Under the pieces are notes generated by a model, which had not been told where the DNA came from, made no database searches, and saw only the letters and a program-made list of their open reading frames with translations. From Alteromonas lipotrueae (GTDB taxonomy: Bacteria > Pseudomonadota > Gammaproteobacteria > Enterobacterales > Alteromonadaceae), in assembly GCF_019249215.1 (NCBI RefSeq), contig NZ_JAESDI010000006.1, positions 1 through 64,000 of the forward strand: a DNA stretch of 64,000 nucleotides. Reading direction: 5' to 3'. Of the stretch, positions 38,143 through 48,505 are shown piece after piece. Position 1 is the first letter of the stretch. The number at the start of each line of letters is the position of its first letter. Position numbers and translations under genes: made by a program.

Positions 38143-40047
38143 ATGAAATATCCTCAATCACTCCTTAGCTTGGCGGTTATCGCCTCTTTTTCAACGGCAG
38201 CAGAGCAGGCAGTCACAAAAGATGTTGAAAGCATCACGGTGACAGCTTCTGGTTTTGAACAACTTTTGTCTCAAGCGCCTGCGTCAGTAAGTGTTATTGA
38301 TCGTAAACAGCTTGCTCAGCGTGCTTACAAAGATGTGACTGATGCATTGAGAGATGTGCCTGGAGTAACAGTAACGGGGGGAGGCTATCGACAAGATATT
38401 AGTATTCGAGGTTTACCTGCCCAGTACACCAGTATTTTAGTTGATGGTAAAAAGCAAACAGGAAGAGAATCACAACCTAATGGCAGCGGCGGTTATGAGC
38501 AAGATTGGTTACCACCACTAGACAGCATTGAACGGATTGAAATAGTGCGTGGCCCCATGTCTACCCTATATGGTTCAGATGCCATGGGCGGCGTAATCAA
38601 TATTATAACCCGCAAAAACTACCGTAAATGGGGTGGAAACCTGCGAGCCGAAACCCGACTGCAACAGCATTCAGACTCGGGCTCAGATAGCCAAGTTCAG
38701 CTTGCCGTATCAGGACCGTTAATTGCTGATTTGTTAAGCGTGAGCTTAAGTGGGTTATATCAAAAGCGGAGTGAGGATGATATTGAGCGCGGCTACGCTG
38801 AAAAGTCACTGAGCAATGTAAGAAGCGCGCTTCATTTAACGCCGACGAAAACCGATGTTTTCTCACTTGAATATGTTACCCAGGATCAGAGCCGAGAGTC
38901 GAATCCAGGCCAGTCGCTTCCTGAGACAAGTAATGCATCAGAAACGGAAAGTGAACGACAGTCTATAGCTTTAACCCACGAAGCGAATTATGAAAGCATC
39001 AAGGGCCGTTCTTATGTACAGCAAGAATCGGTAGAGAATGTTGGAAGAAACATAACCATCGACAACCTTGTCGTTAATTCTCAGTGGTCTTTTTCTGCCA
39101 CTGACAGTCACAAAGTGACGTTGGGCGCTGAATATCTAGAAGAAACCCTAGATGATTTCGATACTAACGGTGGCGATGCAACTGAAATTAAAAATAGTCA
39201 GTGGGCAGTTTATGGCGAAGATGAGTGGGCTATTTCTAAATCTGTGGCGCTAACTGCTGGTATCCGCCTAGACGATAACGAATTGTTCAATTCTGAAATT
39301 AGCCCGCGTTTATACGCGGTATGGAATATGAGCGACGATTGGGTATTAAAAGGTGGTGTTTCAAGTGGATACCGAACGCCTGAATTGCGTGAAATGGCAG
39401 CCGGGTGGATTCAAGAAAGTCGTGGTGGCGACATTCATGGTAACCCCGAACTGATGCCCGAAACTACTCTTAATAAAGAGCTTGCACTTTATTACATAGG
39501 CGCGCAAGGCTTTGAAACGAGCGTTACCGTTTTCCATAACGACTTTGAAGATAAAATTGCCATTACGAGTTGTGAACTGGATACCTGTTTAGACGACGCC
39601 GATCGTTACAATATTAATATCGATGAAGCAGAGTCTTACGGTTTTGAATTGGCTTCACGATTGAAACTAGAAGATTGGTCTTTCAATGCTGCGTATAGTT
39701 TTACTCGCTCCGAGCAAAAAACAGGTGACAATGCAGGCTTACCATTGGTACAACAACCTAAACATTTATTTACGCTAAATACCACATGGACACTGAGCGA
39801 AGATTCAGAACTCTGGTCTAGATGGACGGTACGCAGCGCAGAAACAGCATTAACCTCAGTATCGTCTCGCTCGGTACTGACACCTGGGTTAGGGTTATTT
39901 GATATTGGTTTTAACACCAAGTTGACTCGCAATGTTAAGTTGCAAACAGGTCTTTATAACCTGTTAGACAAAACCATGCGATACAGTGAGTATGGTTATG
40001 TGGAAGATGGACGCAGATTATGGGTTGGGGTGAATTGGGTATTTTAG
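38143..40047 (+). CDS. TonB-dependent siderophore receptor, FepA/CirA type
   Basis: 634 residues. A signal peptide is probable (MKYPQSLLSLAVIASFSTAA). TonB box region ESITVTASG; plug motifs LRDVPGVTVTGGG, ISIRGLP and ERIEIVRGPMSTLYGSDAMGG. The barrel ends with LWVGVNWVF, terminal Phe as expected. The size and plug resemble catecholate siderophore/colicin receptors. A Fur box upstream supports iron control. An MBL-fold hydrolase gene starts 5 bases after the stop and is likely co-transcribed. Confidence 0.94.
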   Translation: MKYPQSLLSLAVIASFSTAAEQAVTKDVESITVTASGFEQLLSQAPASVSVIDRKQLAQRAYKDVTDALRDVPGVTVTGGGYRQDISIRGLPAQYTSILVDGKKQTGRESQPNGSGGYEQDWLPPLDSIERIEIVRGPMSTLYGSDAMGGVINIITRKNYRKWGGNLRAETRLQQHSDSGSDSQVQLAVSGPLIADLLSVSLSGLYQKRSEDDIERGYAEKSLSNVRSALHLTPTKTDVFSLEYVTQDQSRESNPGQSLPETSNASETESERQSIALTHEANYESIKGRSYVQQESVENVGRNITIDNLVVNSQWSFSATDSHKVTLGAEYLEETLDDFDTNGGDATEIKNSQWAVYGEDEWAISKSVALTAGIRLDDNELFNSEISPRLYAVWNMSDDWVLKGGVSSGYRTPELREMAAGWIQESRGGDIHGNPELMPETTLNKELALYYIGAQGFETSVTVFHNDFEDKIAITSCELDTCLDDADRYNINIDEAESYGFELASRLKLEDWSFNAAYSFTRSEQKTGDNAGLPLVQQPKHLFTLNTTWTLSEDSELWSRWTVRSAETALTSVSSRSVLTPGLGLFDIGFNTKLTRNVKLQTGLYNLLDKTMRYSEYGYVEDGRRLWVGVNWVF

Positions 40048-40052
40048 AACGG

Positions 40053-41264
40053 ATGAAAATTGATGGAGGCAGAGCGCTCGCGCTTGCCTCCGTTACCACT
40101 CTATTGAAACTAATGTGCATGGGACTAGTCGTTAGTCCAATGCACATTGCTTTTGCCAATACCGCCTCATCCTATACAAGCACAAGCGAGACAGTCTCAG
40201 GCAACTCATTTCAAGCAAACTTAAAGAGCGAAAAGCCCGATAGCCGTGGTGTTTTTTCTGACGAAATCGCACCGTCTGAAAAATTAACTGAAGCTCGAAC
40301 GTTTGCAGACACGGGGCTCAGTTTCTCACATATGTACCCCGGTTTTGCTGATTTGTGCGATATCGATTCACCATTGCGTAATATGTCTATAAAGCGAGAG
40401 CCAAGATCAAATAAATCAAGTCGCAATAGCAAAAGGCAAGTAAACCAAGATACAGCAAAGCATAAACGTAGCGCACGACAACCTATTGCACCGCAGCGCG
40501 TATTCGATAATCTTTATTATGTGGGTGCAGGTAACGTGGCTAGTTGGGCGATAGATACGGGTGATAGCATTGTGCTAATTGACGCCTTAAATAATGCAGC
40601 ACAGGCAAGCAAATACATTGTTGATGGGCTAGCAACACTTGGCCTAGCAGATAAACCCATTTCACATTTAATTATCACCCACGGACATGGCGATCACTAT
40701 GGTGGTCAAAAGTGGTTATCTACCCGCTATAACGTTGAAGTGATAATGAGCGACCGTGAGTGGAGGTGGCTGCAAGACGGTGGTGATGGCTTCTCTAGTC
40801 CAAGTTGGGGGGCGGCGCCTGAAGAGGGCACCGCGGTTAGCAACGGAAAAATTTTAGAAGTCGGTCATATGCGGTTTCAATTCTTTGATACACCAGGCCA
40901 TACGCCGGGCACGCTCTCGGTCGTGTTTTCAGTAGTGGATAATGGCGCTGCACACAAAGCCGTATTATGGGGCGGCACCGGGCTAAACTATGGGCCTGAT
41001 GCAAACCGCATTAAAGCGTATACCCAATCGGCAATTAAAATGCAGCAGGTAGTGAAGGATCAACAGATTGATGTCTTTCTATCTAATCACCCCAAGCGAG
41101 ATGGCACTTTGGGTAAAATGAAAGCCCTACATCATCGCGAGCCTAATCAGACTCATCCATTCGTGGTGGGAAGTGACATAACCGCCGCAGGTTTTGAAAT
41201 GCTTGAGAACTGTACCAAAGCGCAGTGGATGAAAATTGAAGCTTTGGCAGAGGAAACTAAGTAG
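40053..41264 (+). CDS. Exported MBL-fold metallohydrolase
   Basis: 403 residues from the ATG at 40053. Signal peptide 1-36 (LMCMGLVVSPMHIAFA). A poorly conserved basic stretch of about 100 residues (for example KSSRNSKRQ) precedes the metallo-beta-lactamase fold, which has HGHGDHYGG (metal ligands), GHTPGTLS and SNHP. The start of the fold (NLYYVGAGNVASWAIDTGD) is like secreted MBL proteins of alteromonads and sphingomonads. Position behind the receptor suggests it acts periplasmically on the imported compound; this is inference. Confidence 0.88.
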   Translation: MKIDGGRALALASVTTLLKLMCMGLVVSPMHIAFANTASSYTSTSETVSGNSFQANLKSEKPDSRGVFSDEIAPSEKLTEARTFADTGLSFSHMYPGFADLCDIDSPLRNMSIKREPRSNKSSRNSKRQVNQDTAKHKRSARQPIAPQRVFDNLYYVGAGNVASWAIDTGDSIVLIDALNNAAQASKYIVDGLATLGLADKPISHLIITHGHGDHYGGQKWLSTRYNVEVIMSDREWRWLQDGGDGFSSPSWGAAPEEGTAVSNGKILEVGHMRFQFFDTPGHTPGTLSVVFSVVDNGAAHKAVLWGGTGLNYGPDANRIKAYTQSAIKMQQVVKDQQIDVFLSNHPKRDGTLGKMKALHHREPNQTHPFVVGSDITAAGFEMLENCTKAQWMKIEALAEETK

Positions 41265-41380
41265 GAACACTCAGTAGAGTGGACTTAATTATAAATGCGC
41301 ATACGAATTGTGTAGTAGTGGATAGCTCGGTTTACCTAATTCCTAAGCAAACCGAACGAAGTTATAAAGCGGATTTTCAA

Positions 41381-41953
41381 TTAGTTAAGTTCTTTATCTA
41401 CCCAGAACTTGGTACCTTTCACTGTGGCTTGCAATGCTAGGCCGCTTTCGGTCATGGTATAAACCGTAACATTGCCTAAATAGCCTTCGCCTTCCGCTGA
41501 CATACCTTTGTTACCGGCTTTAGCTGCAGCATCAGCATTACCGCCTACTGTCCAACCATTCTCGATAAAGTAGTTCATGGCTTTTTGCGTATGGAAAACC
41601 ATCACTACGCGGTAATCTTTCGCACCTAGTCCAAGGCCAACACCGCCTTCAGCCATATTCATATATGTTTTTGTGCCAGTGACTTGGTTGTTCACTACGC
41701 CATAACCCGTACCAGCAGCAAAGAAAATGACGTTAATATTTGCATTCGTGAATACCGCGTAGCCAGCCGCATCACGAACTTGAGAACGAGTATCAGGCTT
41801 TTCTGTGTATAGCCTAGCTAATGCATTTTGCTGCATATCTAATATAGCTTGTCGCTTTTCAGCAACACTGCCGTCACCCATGGAGGCGCAGCCCGTTACT
41901 GCGAGTAAAACGAAACCTACCAACGAAAGTGAAGCTAAGTTTTTGAAATTCAT
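41381..41953 (-). CDS. YSC84/SYLF-like lipoprotein
   Basis: 190 residues; lipoprotein signal with lipobox VTGC (Cys 22). The SYLF-type core is visible as AAGYAVFTNANINVIFFAAGTGYGVV and GGVGLGLGAKDYRVVMVF. The SYLF domain in eukaryotes binds lipids. The bacterial lipoproteins have no established function. Confidence 0.88.
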   Translation of the reverse strand: MNFKNLASLSLVGFVLLAVTGCASMGDGSVAEKRQAILDMQQNALARLYTEKPDTRSQVRDAAGYAVFTNANINVIFFAAGTGYGVVNNQVTGTKTYMNMAEGGVGLGLGAKDYRVVMVFHTQKAMNYFIENGWTVGGNADAAAKAGNKGMSAEGEGYLGNVTVYTMTESGLALQATVKGTKFWVDKELN

Positions 41954-42113
41954 ATTTTTTCCTTTGATTCAATTTTAAAGCGTACAGTCTAAACTTTGGG
42001 TTTAGGTATTGAAGAAACCTAAACGGGTCGGTTTAATCGTTTATTGCATGTCACTACAATCGTAGTACGCAAAAAATGTGCTCAAAGGTTAATTTTAAAT
42101 GTAAATGTTACCG

Positions 42114-42998
42114 CTATTGCACCTTCTCAACCTTGAAACCATGCTGTTCTAGCATGTTTAATACACCCAATTCACCGGGCAAATGCAATGCGCCTACCAG
42201 CACAAATTCAGTGGGCTTTGTTGCCAATGCTTTCACTAAAAATTGCATCCACGCTTTGTTTCTAGATGATAGAAGCGTATCGAATATATCTGGGTATTCG
42301 GATTTAAAATCGGCCATGCTTTCTTCGTACATTGTGTCGAGGTCGCCTGCTTTCCAACTCGCTTTTAACTTAGGTAAAACCTGAGGGAGGGTTTTAACGT
42401 CTTCAAGGGTGTATTGAATAAATGCATCTTCATCGCCATTGCCCATTTGCTGAATAAATGAAAGTTGTTGCTCGGGGCTTTCTAGCCAAAGAATGGTTTT
42501 ATCGTCGTTTTTGCTACGATTAAAAAAATGCTTATCTACGCCTTCACTGGTTAGCCCCATGATTTGAAGTTCAATCATACTCAAGGTAATGCTTAAAAAA
42601 GCAGGCTTGTACATCATAAAGTTAGAAAGTGATAAACCACGGGCTTCCATGTGTGCTGATAGATTCGCTAAGGTTTTTTCTGAAAGATCATTGGCAAGGC
42701 TGCTACCTTGGGTGTAAGTCAGCTTCTTCATCATAGACTGCGCAAATGCTTGTGTTTCTAAGGCATCTAGGTCTGTTTCAAACACTAACGTTTCTGATTG
42801 TTGATAAGCAGAGTCGTAGGCGTCAGGAAGGGGGTAGTCGCTCTCGCTGAGTAAGTGAAGCGTACCGCCAATGTAAAGGGTGTTTTCGCCGTTACTAACT
42901 TTGAAAACAGAAGCAGAAAAGGCTGGCGTGGTTAGCCCTACTACACAACTTGTAAGTAAAAGCGCTAAGCTAAAAGCACGTGGGCTGAACTTCATCAT
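42114..42998 (-). CDS. TraB/GumN family protein
   Basis: 294 residues with a signal peptide (ending PAFSA, near residue 30). TraB/GumN features: YIGGTLHLLSESDYPLP near the N-terminus, ETD in LVFETDLDAL, and the C-terminal FVLVGALHLPGELGVL. The family is related to Tiki-type metalloproteases, with the GxxH motifs (GGTLH, GALH) as likely metal ligands. Probably periplasmic; substrate unknown. Confidence 0.92.
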   Translation of the reverse strand: MMKFSPRAFSLALLLTSCVVGLTTPAFSASVFKVSNGENTLYIGGTLHLLSESDYPLPDAYDSAYQQSETLVFETDLDALETQAFAQSMMKKLTYTQGSSLANDLSEKTLANLSAHMEARGLSLSNFMMYKPAFLSITLSMIELQIMGLTSEGVDKHFFNRSKNDDKTILWLESPEQQLSFIQQMGNGDEDAFIQYTLEDVKTLPQVLPKLKASWKAGDLDTMYEESMADFKSEYPDIFDTLLSSRNKAWMQFLVKALATKPTEFVLVGALHLPGELGVLNMLEQHGFKVEKVQ

Positions 42999-43094
42999 AT
43001 TGTCCTATTAGATGAGAATCAGCCACTTTACCGAGTAAGTTTCCTCTATTCAACCAGCATGTTGTGTAACTCATTACCGCTGACAATAGGCGAG

Positions 43095-43346
43095 TTAGCG
43101 GTGCCAATCAATTTCGAGCTCCAACGCATCTGGAATCTCTGACTGACCTACCATTTCCTCGTAAGGAGTGGATTGCCGCAGCCATACATGTTCAAACTCC
43201 TCGGAATTAAAGTGATCTTTAATTTCATTTAGACAATGAAATGTTTTGGGTCGAGAGGTCTTATCTCTGACTAGCGTGCGAGATGCACCTCGCCCTGTCG
43301 CTGCTAAATAACTTCCGCCTTCAATTGACTCTATGTATAGATTCAT
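43095..43346 (-). CDS. DUF6482 family small protein
   Basis: 83 residues from the ATG at 43346 preceded by CGGAGAA; a 7-codon longer frame is not supported. The opening MNLYIESIEGGSYLA and the ending LEIDWHR are typical of a small family I recall as DUF6482. Cytoplasmic; function unknown. Confidence 0.75.
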   Translation of the reverse strand: MNLYIESIEGGSYLAATGRGASRTLVRDKTSRPKTFHCLNEIKDHFNSEEFEHVWLRQSTPYEEMVGQSEIPDALELEIDWHR

Positions 43347-43470
43347 AATTGTTCTCCGAGATAACACGAATAGACATTACTATTTGTAGTTCATAGGTGG
43401 AAAAATGGATATTAAATTTAATTTAAACTTCGCTTCAATAAAGCTAACGCGACAGGCGCATTTTGCAAAA

Positions 43471-43956
43471 CTAGGTTTTCCACCAATGATTACGGCATAC
43501 CATAATGCCTTCATTACCTAGTGTTTCTTTTAGTAATGCGCGATCCTCAAGATTAAGAAATTCGCCCAAGACAATGCGTTGTTCGCCATCCACTAAGGTA
43601 ACGATGGGAAGGCGCCAGTCGTTTTCATCTTCGGTAAATTCAACGTGCGCGGATGGGCGAGCAAAAGAGATGGTGCGGTGTCGGGTGCAAAAGTGAATAG
43701 TGTGGGGGGCAATATCAATGGTTTCCCACCGGTATGTACTGCGAGACACTTGGTACATGATAAAAATAAGCAATACGACTTCTATGCCGGCAAAGGGTAA
43801 TATTACCCAAACCCCCACCACCGCCCAGCCTATAGCAATAGTGAATACAGCAACGGCAAAAATTAACATCAGCCATTTAGTATCTTGCCAGCTTGCTGAA
43901 CGGTTAGGCGTGAGCCGCAATCTTTTCTTACCTTGGAGTGAGATTGTTTCTAACAT
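43471..43956 (-). CDS. DUF2244 membrane protein
   Basis: 161 residues from the ATG at 43956; a TTG three codons upstream is possible. Two transmembrane helices (LMLIFAVAVFTIAIGWAV and WVILPFAGIEVVLLIFIMYQ) followed by a cytoplasmic beta-rich domain (YRWETIDI; VTLVDGEQRIVLGEFL). This is the layout of DUF2244 proteins, often near cytochrome oxidase genes, though not here. Confidence 0.85.
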   Translation of the reverse strand: MLETISLQGKKRLRLTPNRSASWQDTKWLMLIFAVAVFTIAIGWAVVGVWVILPFAGIEVVLLIFIMYQVSRSTYRWETIDIAPHTIHFCTRHRTISFARPSAHVEFTEDENDWRLPIVTLVDGEQRIVLGEFLNLEDRALLKETLGNEGIMVCRNHWWKT

Positions 43957-44088
43957 AAAGTTCAAAGGATAAAACGGGAACTACCTAGTAATATTAGTAG
44001 GCATTGGGTATTTTGCCGTCGTGATTTGTTTAAATAAAAACACTCGCCGTACACGAGAGTTCCATCTCCATGCGCCGTTTAGGAGAAT

Positions 44089-45000
44089 GTGTTGAATCGT
44101 TTATTTCAATGGGTAATACAAAGCCCATTAAAAATTCTTTTGGTTGTACTGTGGGTAGTGGTGATTTTTTCTCAATCCGCGCCGCTAGTGCTTATTGCCG
44201 AAAATAGCCTTTTTAGTTTGCTTGGCATTATTGGCGCTATTTTCGCAAACGCGACCGGCGCGGGTGGGGGCGTGGTATTTGTTCCTTTCTTTAACCATTT
44301 ACAGTTTTCATCTCAGAGTGTGGTGGCCACCAGTTTCGCTATTCAATGCTGCGGCATGACTGCTGGCGCTATTACGTGGTGGCGTTATAAACGTTGTCAT
44401 CATCAAACCGACAGTCAATGGCGCGCGTTACCTTCAAGCTTAATGCTAAGCGTACCTGCCTCACTGTGTGGTGTGTGGTTCGCTCAGTTTGGCCCAGAAA
44501 CGTTTAGTGTGCTTTCACCCATCAAAGGAGGAATAGAACAGATTCACTTAGGGTTTGGCGCATTTTCTATATTGCTTGCCGTGGCTATCTTTGCCTCTAT
44601 TCCTTTTTTAAAACGGGTTGCCTTAAAACACGATGCTGAGCAATTCGATATTGTTGCATTGCCATTTGTTTCTTTTTTCGGGGGGATTGTTACTGCTTGG
44701 CTTTCGGTGGGGGTAGGCGAGCTGGTGGCTGTCTATCTTATCATCAGAGGGTTCAACGTGACTATGGCGATTGCTGTTGCAGTCATCTTGTCAGCATTTA
44801 CCGTTTGGGGCGCTGTAATTTACCACGTTTTAGTAACCCAAGCCGTAGTTTGGGACGTAGTGATATTTGCAGGTGCGGGAGCAATTATTGGTGGCATGCT
44901 AGCAAAGTATGTTGTGTTGGCTTTTTCACCCCAAAAACTTAAACTTTTCTTTGGCACTTGGGTTCTTTTGCTCGGCGTATCTGGTTTACCTATTTTCTGA
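44089..45000 (+). CDS. TauE/SafE family sulfite exporter-like permease
   Basis: 303 residues with about eight transmembrane helices. The conserved first half GAIFANATGAGGGVVFVPFF and the second-half counterpart LSVGVGELVAVYLIIRGF are typical. Substrates of the family are sulfite, sulfoacetate or related organosulfur anions. AGGAG at 44081-44085 favours the TTG at 44092 over the GTG at 44089 by spacing. Confidence 0.92.
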   Translation: MLNRLFQWVIQSPLKILLVVLWVVVIFSQSAPLVLIAENSLFSLLGIIGAIFANATGAGGGVVFVPFFNHLQFSSQSVVATSFAIQCCGMTAGAITWWRYKRCHHQTDSQWRALPSSLMLSVPASLCGVWFAQFGPETFSVLSPIKGGIEQIHLGFGAFSILLAVAIFASIPFLKRVALKHDAEQFDIVALPFVSFFGGIVTAWLSVGVGELVAVYLIIRGFNVTMAIAVAVILSAFTVWGAVIYHVLVTQAVVWDVVIFAGAGAIIGGMLAKYVVLAFSPQKLKLFFGTWVLLLGVSGLPIF

Positions 45001-45024
45001 GTGTATATTTTGTAAAGGAATAGT

Positions 45025-46386
45025 TTGGCAAAAAAGGATGCATGGATGACAATTCAGACAACTCCCAAGAAAATTTATCGTGTAAAGCAGCCCGAATGGT
45101 CGAAACATGCCGTTATCTATCAGGTGAACACTCGCCAGTTTTCTGTATCTGGTACATTCAAAGAGGTGACGAAACGCTTAAATCATATTTGTGATTTAGG
45201 TGCTGATATTCTTTGGCTTATGCCTATTCACCCAATAGGTGAAAAAAATCGAAAAGGTGAACTTGGTAGCCCGTACGCGGTTAAAGACTATTTGGGTATT
45301 AACCCTGAGTTTGGCAATGCAGACGACTTTCAAGAGTTGGTGCAAGAAGCGCACAACCGGAATTTAAAAGTTATCCTAGACTGGGTGCCTAATCATAGCG
45401 CTTGGGACAATCCTCTAGTGGATACTCATCCTCACTGGTATGCCAGAGATCACCACGGTGAGTTTCGCCCGTCTCCTTGGTGGGATTGGTCAGATATTAT
45501 CGAGTTTGATTACGACGAACCTGCGCTACGTGATTATATGATTAATGCCATGCGCTATTGGGTAGAACGCTTTGATATTGATGGTTTTCGATGTGATGTA
45601 GCGGGGTATGTGCCGAACGATTTTTGGCATCAAGCGCGTGTTGCCTTAGATGCCATAAAACCCGTATTTATGTTGGCAGAGTGGGAAAATCGCGATTTAC
45701 ACGAAACCGCTTTTAACATGACTTATGCATGGAGCTGGAATGAAACCATGCATGAGCTCGCTCATGGGCGATGTTCTCTTGATAGACTGAGAAAATATTA
45801 TTCATGGAATGAACGGGCGTGGCCGCACAGTGCTTATCGAATGACGTTTGTGAGTAACCACGATAAAAATGCGTGGGATGGTACTCAGGCAGAGCAATTT
45901 GGCGATGCGTTAAAAGGCGCCATTGTATTGTCGGTGTTAGGCGAAGGTATGCCGCTCATTCATAATGGCCAAGAAGCCGGGGAAACAAAGCGGTTAGCGT
46001 TTTTCGAACGTGATCCCATTGAATGGCAACCTCATAGCATTGGTGATTTGTATAAAGCGCTCATTAAGATAAAAAAATCTATTCCTGCCTTGGGCAATGG
46101 TGAATTTGGTTCACGTATGATTCAGGTGCCAAGTAACGCTATGTCACAGGTATTCAGCTTTGTGAGAATGGATGAACACAATAAAGTGTTAGTGATCATC
46201 AATTTTTCAGACACTTTAGGCAACGTCACGTTTAATGACCCTATTCTTAATGGTCATTATTATAAGTGCACGCTCGATTCAAGTTCTTCCCACCACGAGA
46301 GTAAAAGCGAAACTGAACACTTGCATATTGATAAGGCCGTTCAAATTGACCCGTGGGGCTATCAGGTATGGATTAGCTCTTATTAA
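45025..46386 (+). CDS. GH13 alpha-amylase family glycosidase
   Basis: 453 residues. GH13 regions: I DWVPNHS, II GFRCDVAGYV (nucleophile Asp), III MLAEWEN (acid/base Glu) and IV FVSNHDKN. No signal peptide, so cytoplasmic, as for enzymes degrading imported maltodextrins, sucrose or glycogen products. Start is a TTG with AAGGA; an ATG at 45046 also has AAGGA upstream. Substrate specificity is not evident. Confidence 0.92.
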   Translation: MAKKDAWMTIQTTPKKIYRVKQPEWSKHAVIYQVNTRQFSVSGTFKEVTKRLNHICDLGADILWLMPIHPIGEKNRKGELGSPYAVKDYLGINPEFGNADDFQELVQEAHNRNLKVILDWVPNHSAWDNPLVDTHPHWYARDHHGEFRPSPWWDWSDIIEFDYDEPALRDYMINAMRYWVERFDIDGFRCDVAGYVPNDFWHQARVALDAIKPVFMLAEWENRDLHETAFNMTYAWSWNETMHELAHGRCSLDRLRKYYSWNERAWPHSAYRMTFVSNHDKNAWDGTQAEQFGDALKGAIVLSVLGEGMPLIHNGQEAGETKRLAFFERDPIEWQPHSIGDLYKALIKIKKSIPALGNGEFGSRMIQVPSNAMSQVFSFVRMDEHNKVLVIINFSDTLGNVTFNDPILNGHYYKCTLDSSSSHHESKSETEHLHIDKAVQIDPWGYQVWISSY

Positions 46387-46582
46387 TTGGCAAGTATGGC
46401 TGAGCTTATATGACTGAGCTTATATAGAACAGCAAGCAGCTATGAGTAAAGGTCAGTGTTAAATGAAATCTGTCATTCGGTATGGAATTTTTGTGATTAC
46501 TAACCATTTTTCGAAAAACTTTGGCATAATGCACCGCTTTGTGGCCTAGCGGCCAAATCTTCACTTTTACGTTAAGTACACT

Positions 46583-48502
46583 ATGCCAACTATCGATGAC
46601 ATCTTTTCTTCCACGGGTTTACTTGCTAAGACCATCAATGGCTTTGTTCCCCGTGAAGCGCAAACAGAAATGGCGCAGGCGGTAAAAGAAGCCATTGATG
46701 AAACCGGCTCCCTAGTGGTTGAAGCCGGGACCGGTACGGGGAAGACCTTCGCTTATCTTGCGCCAGCACTGTTGGCTGGAGGCAAAGCGATAGTGTCGAC
46801 GGGAACGAAAAACCTGCAAGAACAGTTATTTCATCGCGATTTGCCTTTAGTGAAAAAAGCCCTTGGCAACAGGCGCAAAACGGCGTTGTTAAAAGGCCGT
46901 GCTAATTACCTTTGCCTGCACCGACTAGAACAACATGGCGGTAACTCCACGTTAGTGGAAAAAGAGGTGTTAGGGCAGCTATCTGAAGTGAAACTATGGT
47001 CTACCACTACTAAAACTGGCGATATGGGCGAGCTGAAAAGCTTACCTGAAGATGCTCGGGTGTTGCCATTAGTGACGTCTACCGTTGACAATTGCCTTGG
47101 TCGGGACTGCCCCGATTATGAAGAGTGTTATTTGGTTAAGGCACGGCGTAAGGCGTTAGATGCCGACATTATTGTGGTGAATCATCACTTATTTTTCGCT
47201 GACATGGCATTAAAAGATACGGGGTTCGGTGAGCTTATTCCAGAAGCTGACGCCATTATATTTGATGAAGCCCATCAAATACCCGATATTGCCGCAGACT
47301 ACTTTGGTGAATCGCTTTCCACGCGCCAAATTCAAGATTTAGCCAAAGATATTACCCTTATTTTTAGAACCGTATTGAAAGACGCGGCACAGTTAGACAA
47401 AGCTGCCGACAAATGCCGCATGATTGCTGCAGATTTACGCCTGCTTTTCCCTGATACAACTCAGCGAGGAAACTGGGCCGAAGCCTTGATGCGTGACGAT
47501 GTGCGCTTAGAAGTGGGTAAACTAGCAGAAGCGCTAGGGGTACTACATGAAGTGTGTAAGCTGCATATTGGTCGCGACAAAGATTTAGATAATCTTTATG
47601 AAAGAATAGTGTCCGTTAGGGAACAACTTGACTCGTTAAGCGATGAGAAACAAGAAAATGTGAGCTTGTGGTATGAAACCACGACGCGCCATTTAATTAT
47701 GCATTTAACGCCGTTGTCTATTGCAGCTAAGTTCCGCCGTTTTGTGGCATCGCCGCCTCGCGGGTGGGTATTTACCTCGGCGACCTTAATGGTTAACGGC
47801 GGCTTTGAACATTTTCAGCGCAGAATGGGGTTAGAAGACTCAAGAACGCTAGGCTTAGATAGCCCCTTTAACTACCCTGAACAAGCCATGTTGTGTGTAC
47901 CTCGGTATTTACCCGAGCCGAACAGTTTTTCTATGCGAGAAACGTTGTTGAATACGGCAAAAAGGTTGATTAAAGCCAGTAAAGGCCGGTGCTTTTTGTT
48001 ATTTACCAGTCATGCCATGTTGCGTGAAATAGCTGGTAAGCTAGAAGATGAAATTGATAACCCGCTATTAGTACAAGGCACAACAACTAAGCAGGCGTTA
48101 TTAGATGCGTACTTGGCTGACGAAAAAGCCGTGTTAATGGGCACGGGCGCTTTTTGGGAAGGGGTAGATGTACGAGGGAATGATTTGGTGTGCGTCATGA
48201 TAGATAAACTGCCATTCGCATCACCAGATGACCCACTGTTACAAGCCCGAATGGACGATGTTAAAAAGCGCGGCGCAAACCCGTTTGGTGTTATTCAAAT
48301 ACCCCAAGCTGTGATTGCCTTAAAGCAAGGTGCAGGGCGATTAATTCGCGACCCTACCGATAAAGGCGTACTGGTTATTTGCGATAACCGATTAGTGACT
48401 AAACCCTATGCGAAAACTTTTATAGGTAGCTTGCCGAATATGCGCAGAACCCGAAGTTTAGACGAAGTAGAGTCTTTCCTTGCAAGAATTGATGAAGAGT
48501 AA
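46583..48502 (+). CDS. yoaA: DinG/XPD-family helicase YoaA
   Basis: 639 residues. Walker A EAGTGTGKT, iron-sulfur cysteine cluster (CLGRDCPDYEECY and the preceding C), DEAH box FDEAHQ, and C-terminal QGAGRLIRDPTDKGVL. A 5'-3' helicase that acts in repair with the polymerase III chi subunit in E. coli. Followed by tsaB after 3 bases, as in E. coli. Confidence 0.95.
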   Translation: MPTIDDIFSSTGLLAKTINGFVPREAQTEMAQAVKEAIDETGSLVVEAGTGTGKTFAYLAPALLAGGKAIVSTGTKNLQEQLFHRDLPLVKKALGNRRKTALLKGRANYLCLHRLEQHGGNSTLVEKEVLGQLSEVKLWSTTTKTGDMGELKSLPEDARVLPLVTSTVDNCLGRDCPDYEECYLVKARRKALDADIIVVNHHLFFADMALKDTGFGELIPEADAIIFDEAHQIPDIAADYFGESLSTRQIQDLAKDITLIFRTVLKDAAQLDKAADKCRMIAADLRLLFPDTTQRGNWAEALMRDDVRLEVGKLAEALGVLHEVCKLHIGRDKDLDNLYERIVSVREQLDSLSDEKQENVSLWYETTTRHLIMHLTPLSIAAKFRRFVASPPRGWVFTSATLMVNGGFEHFQRRMGLEDSRTLGLDSPFNYPEQAMLCVPRYLPEPNSFSMRETLLNTAKRLIKASKGRCFLLFTSHAMLREIAGKLEDEIDNPLLVQGTTTKQALLDAYLADEKAVLMGTGAFWEGVDVRGNDLVCVMIDKLPFASPDDPLLQARMDDVKKRGANPFGVIQIPQAVIALKQGAGRLIRDPTDKGVLVICDNRLVTKPYAKTFIGSLPNMRRTRSLDEVESFLARIDEE

Positions 48503-48505
48503 AGA

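Noticed and set aside
41310-41360. Hairpin tcggttt / aaaccga between convergent genes as terminator
   Set aside because: Seven-base stem with a 15-base loop and no T run; too weak to call.
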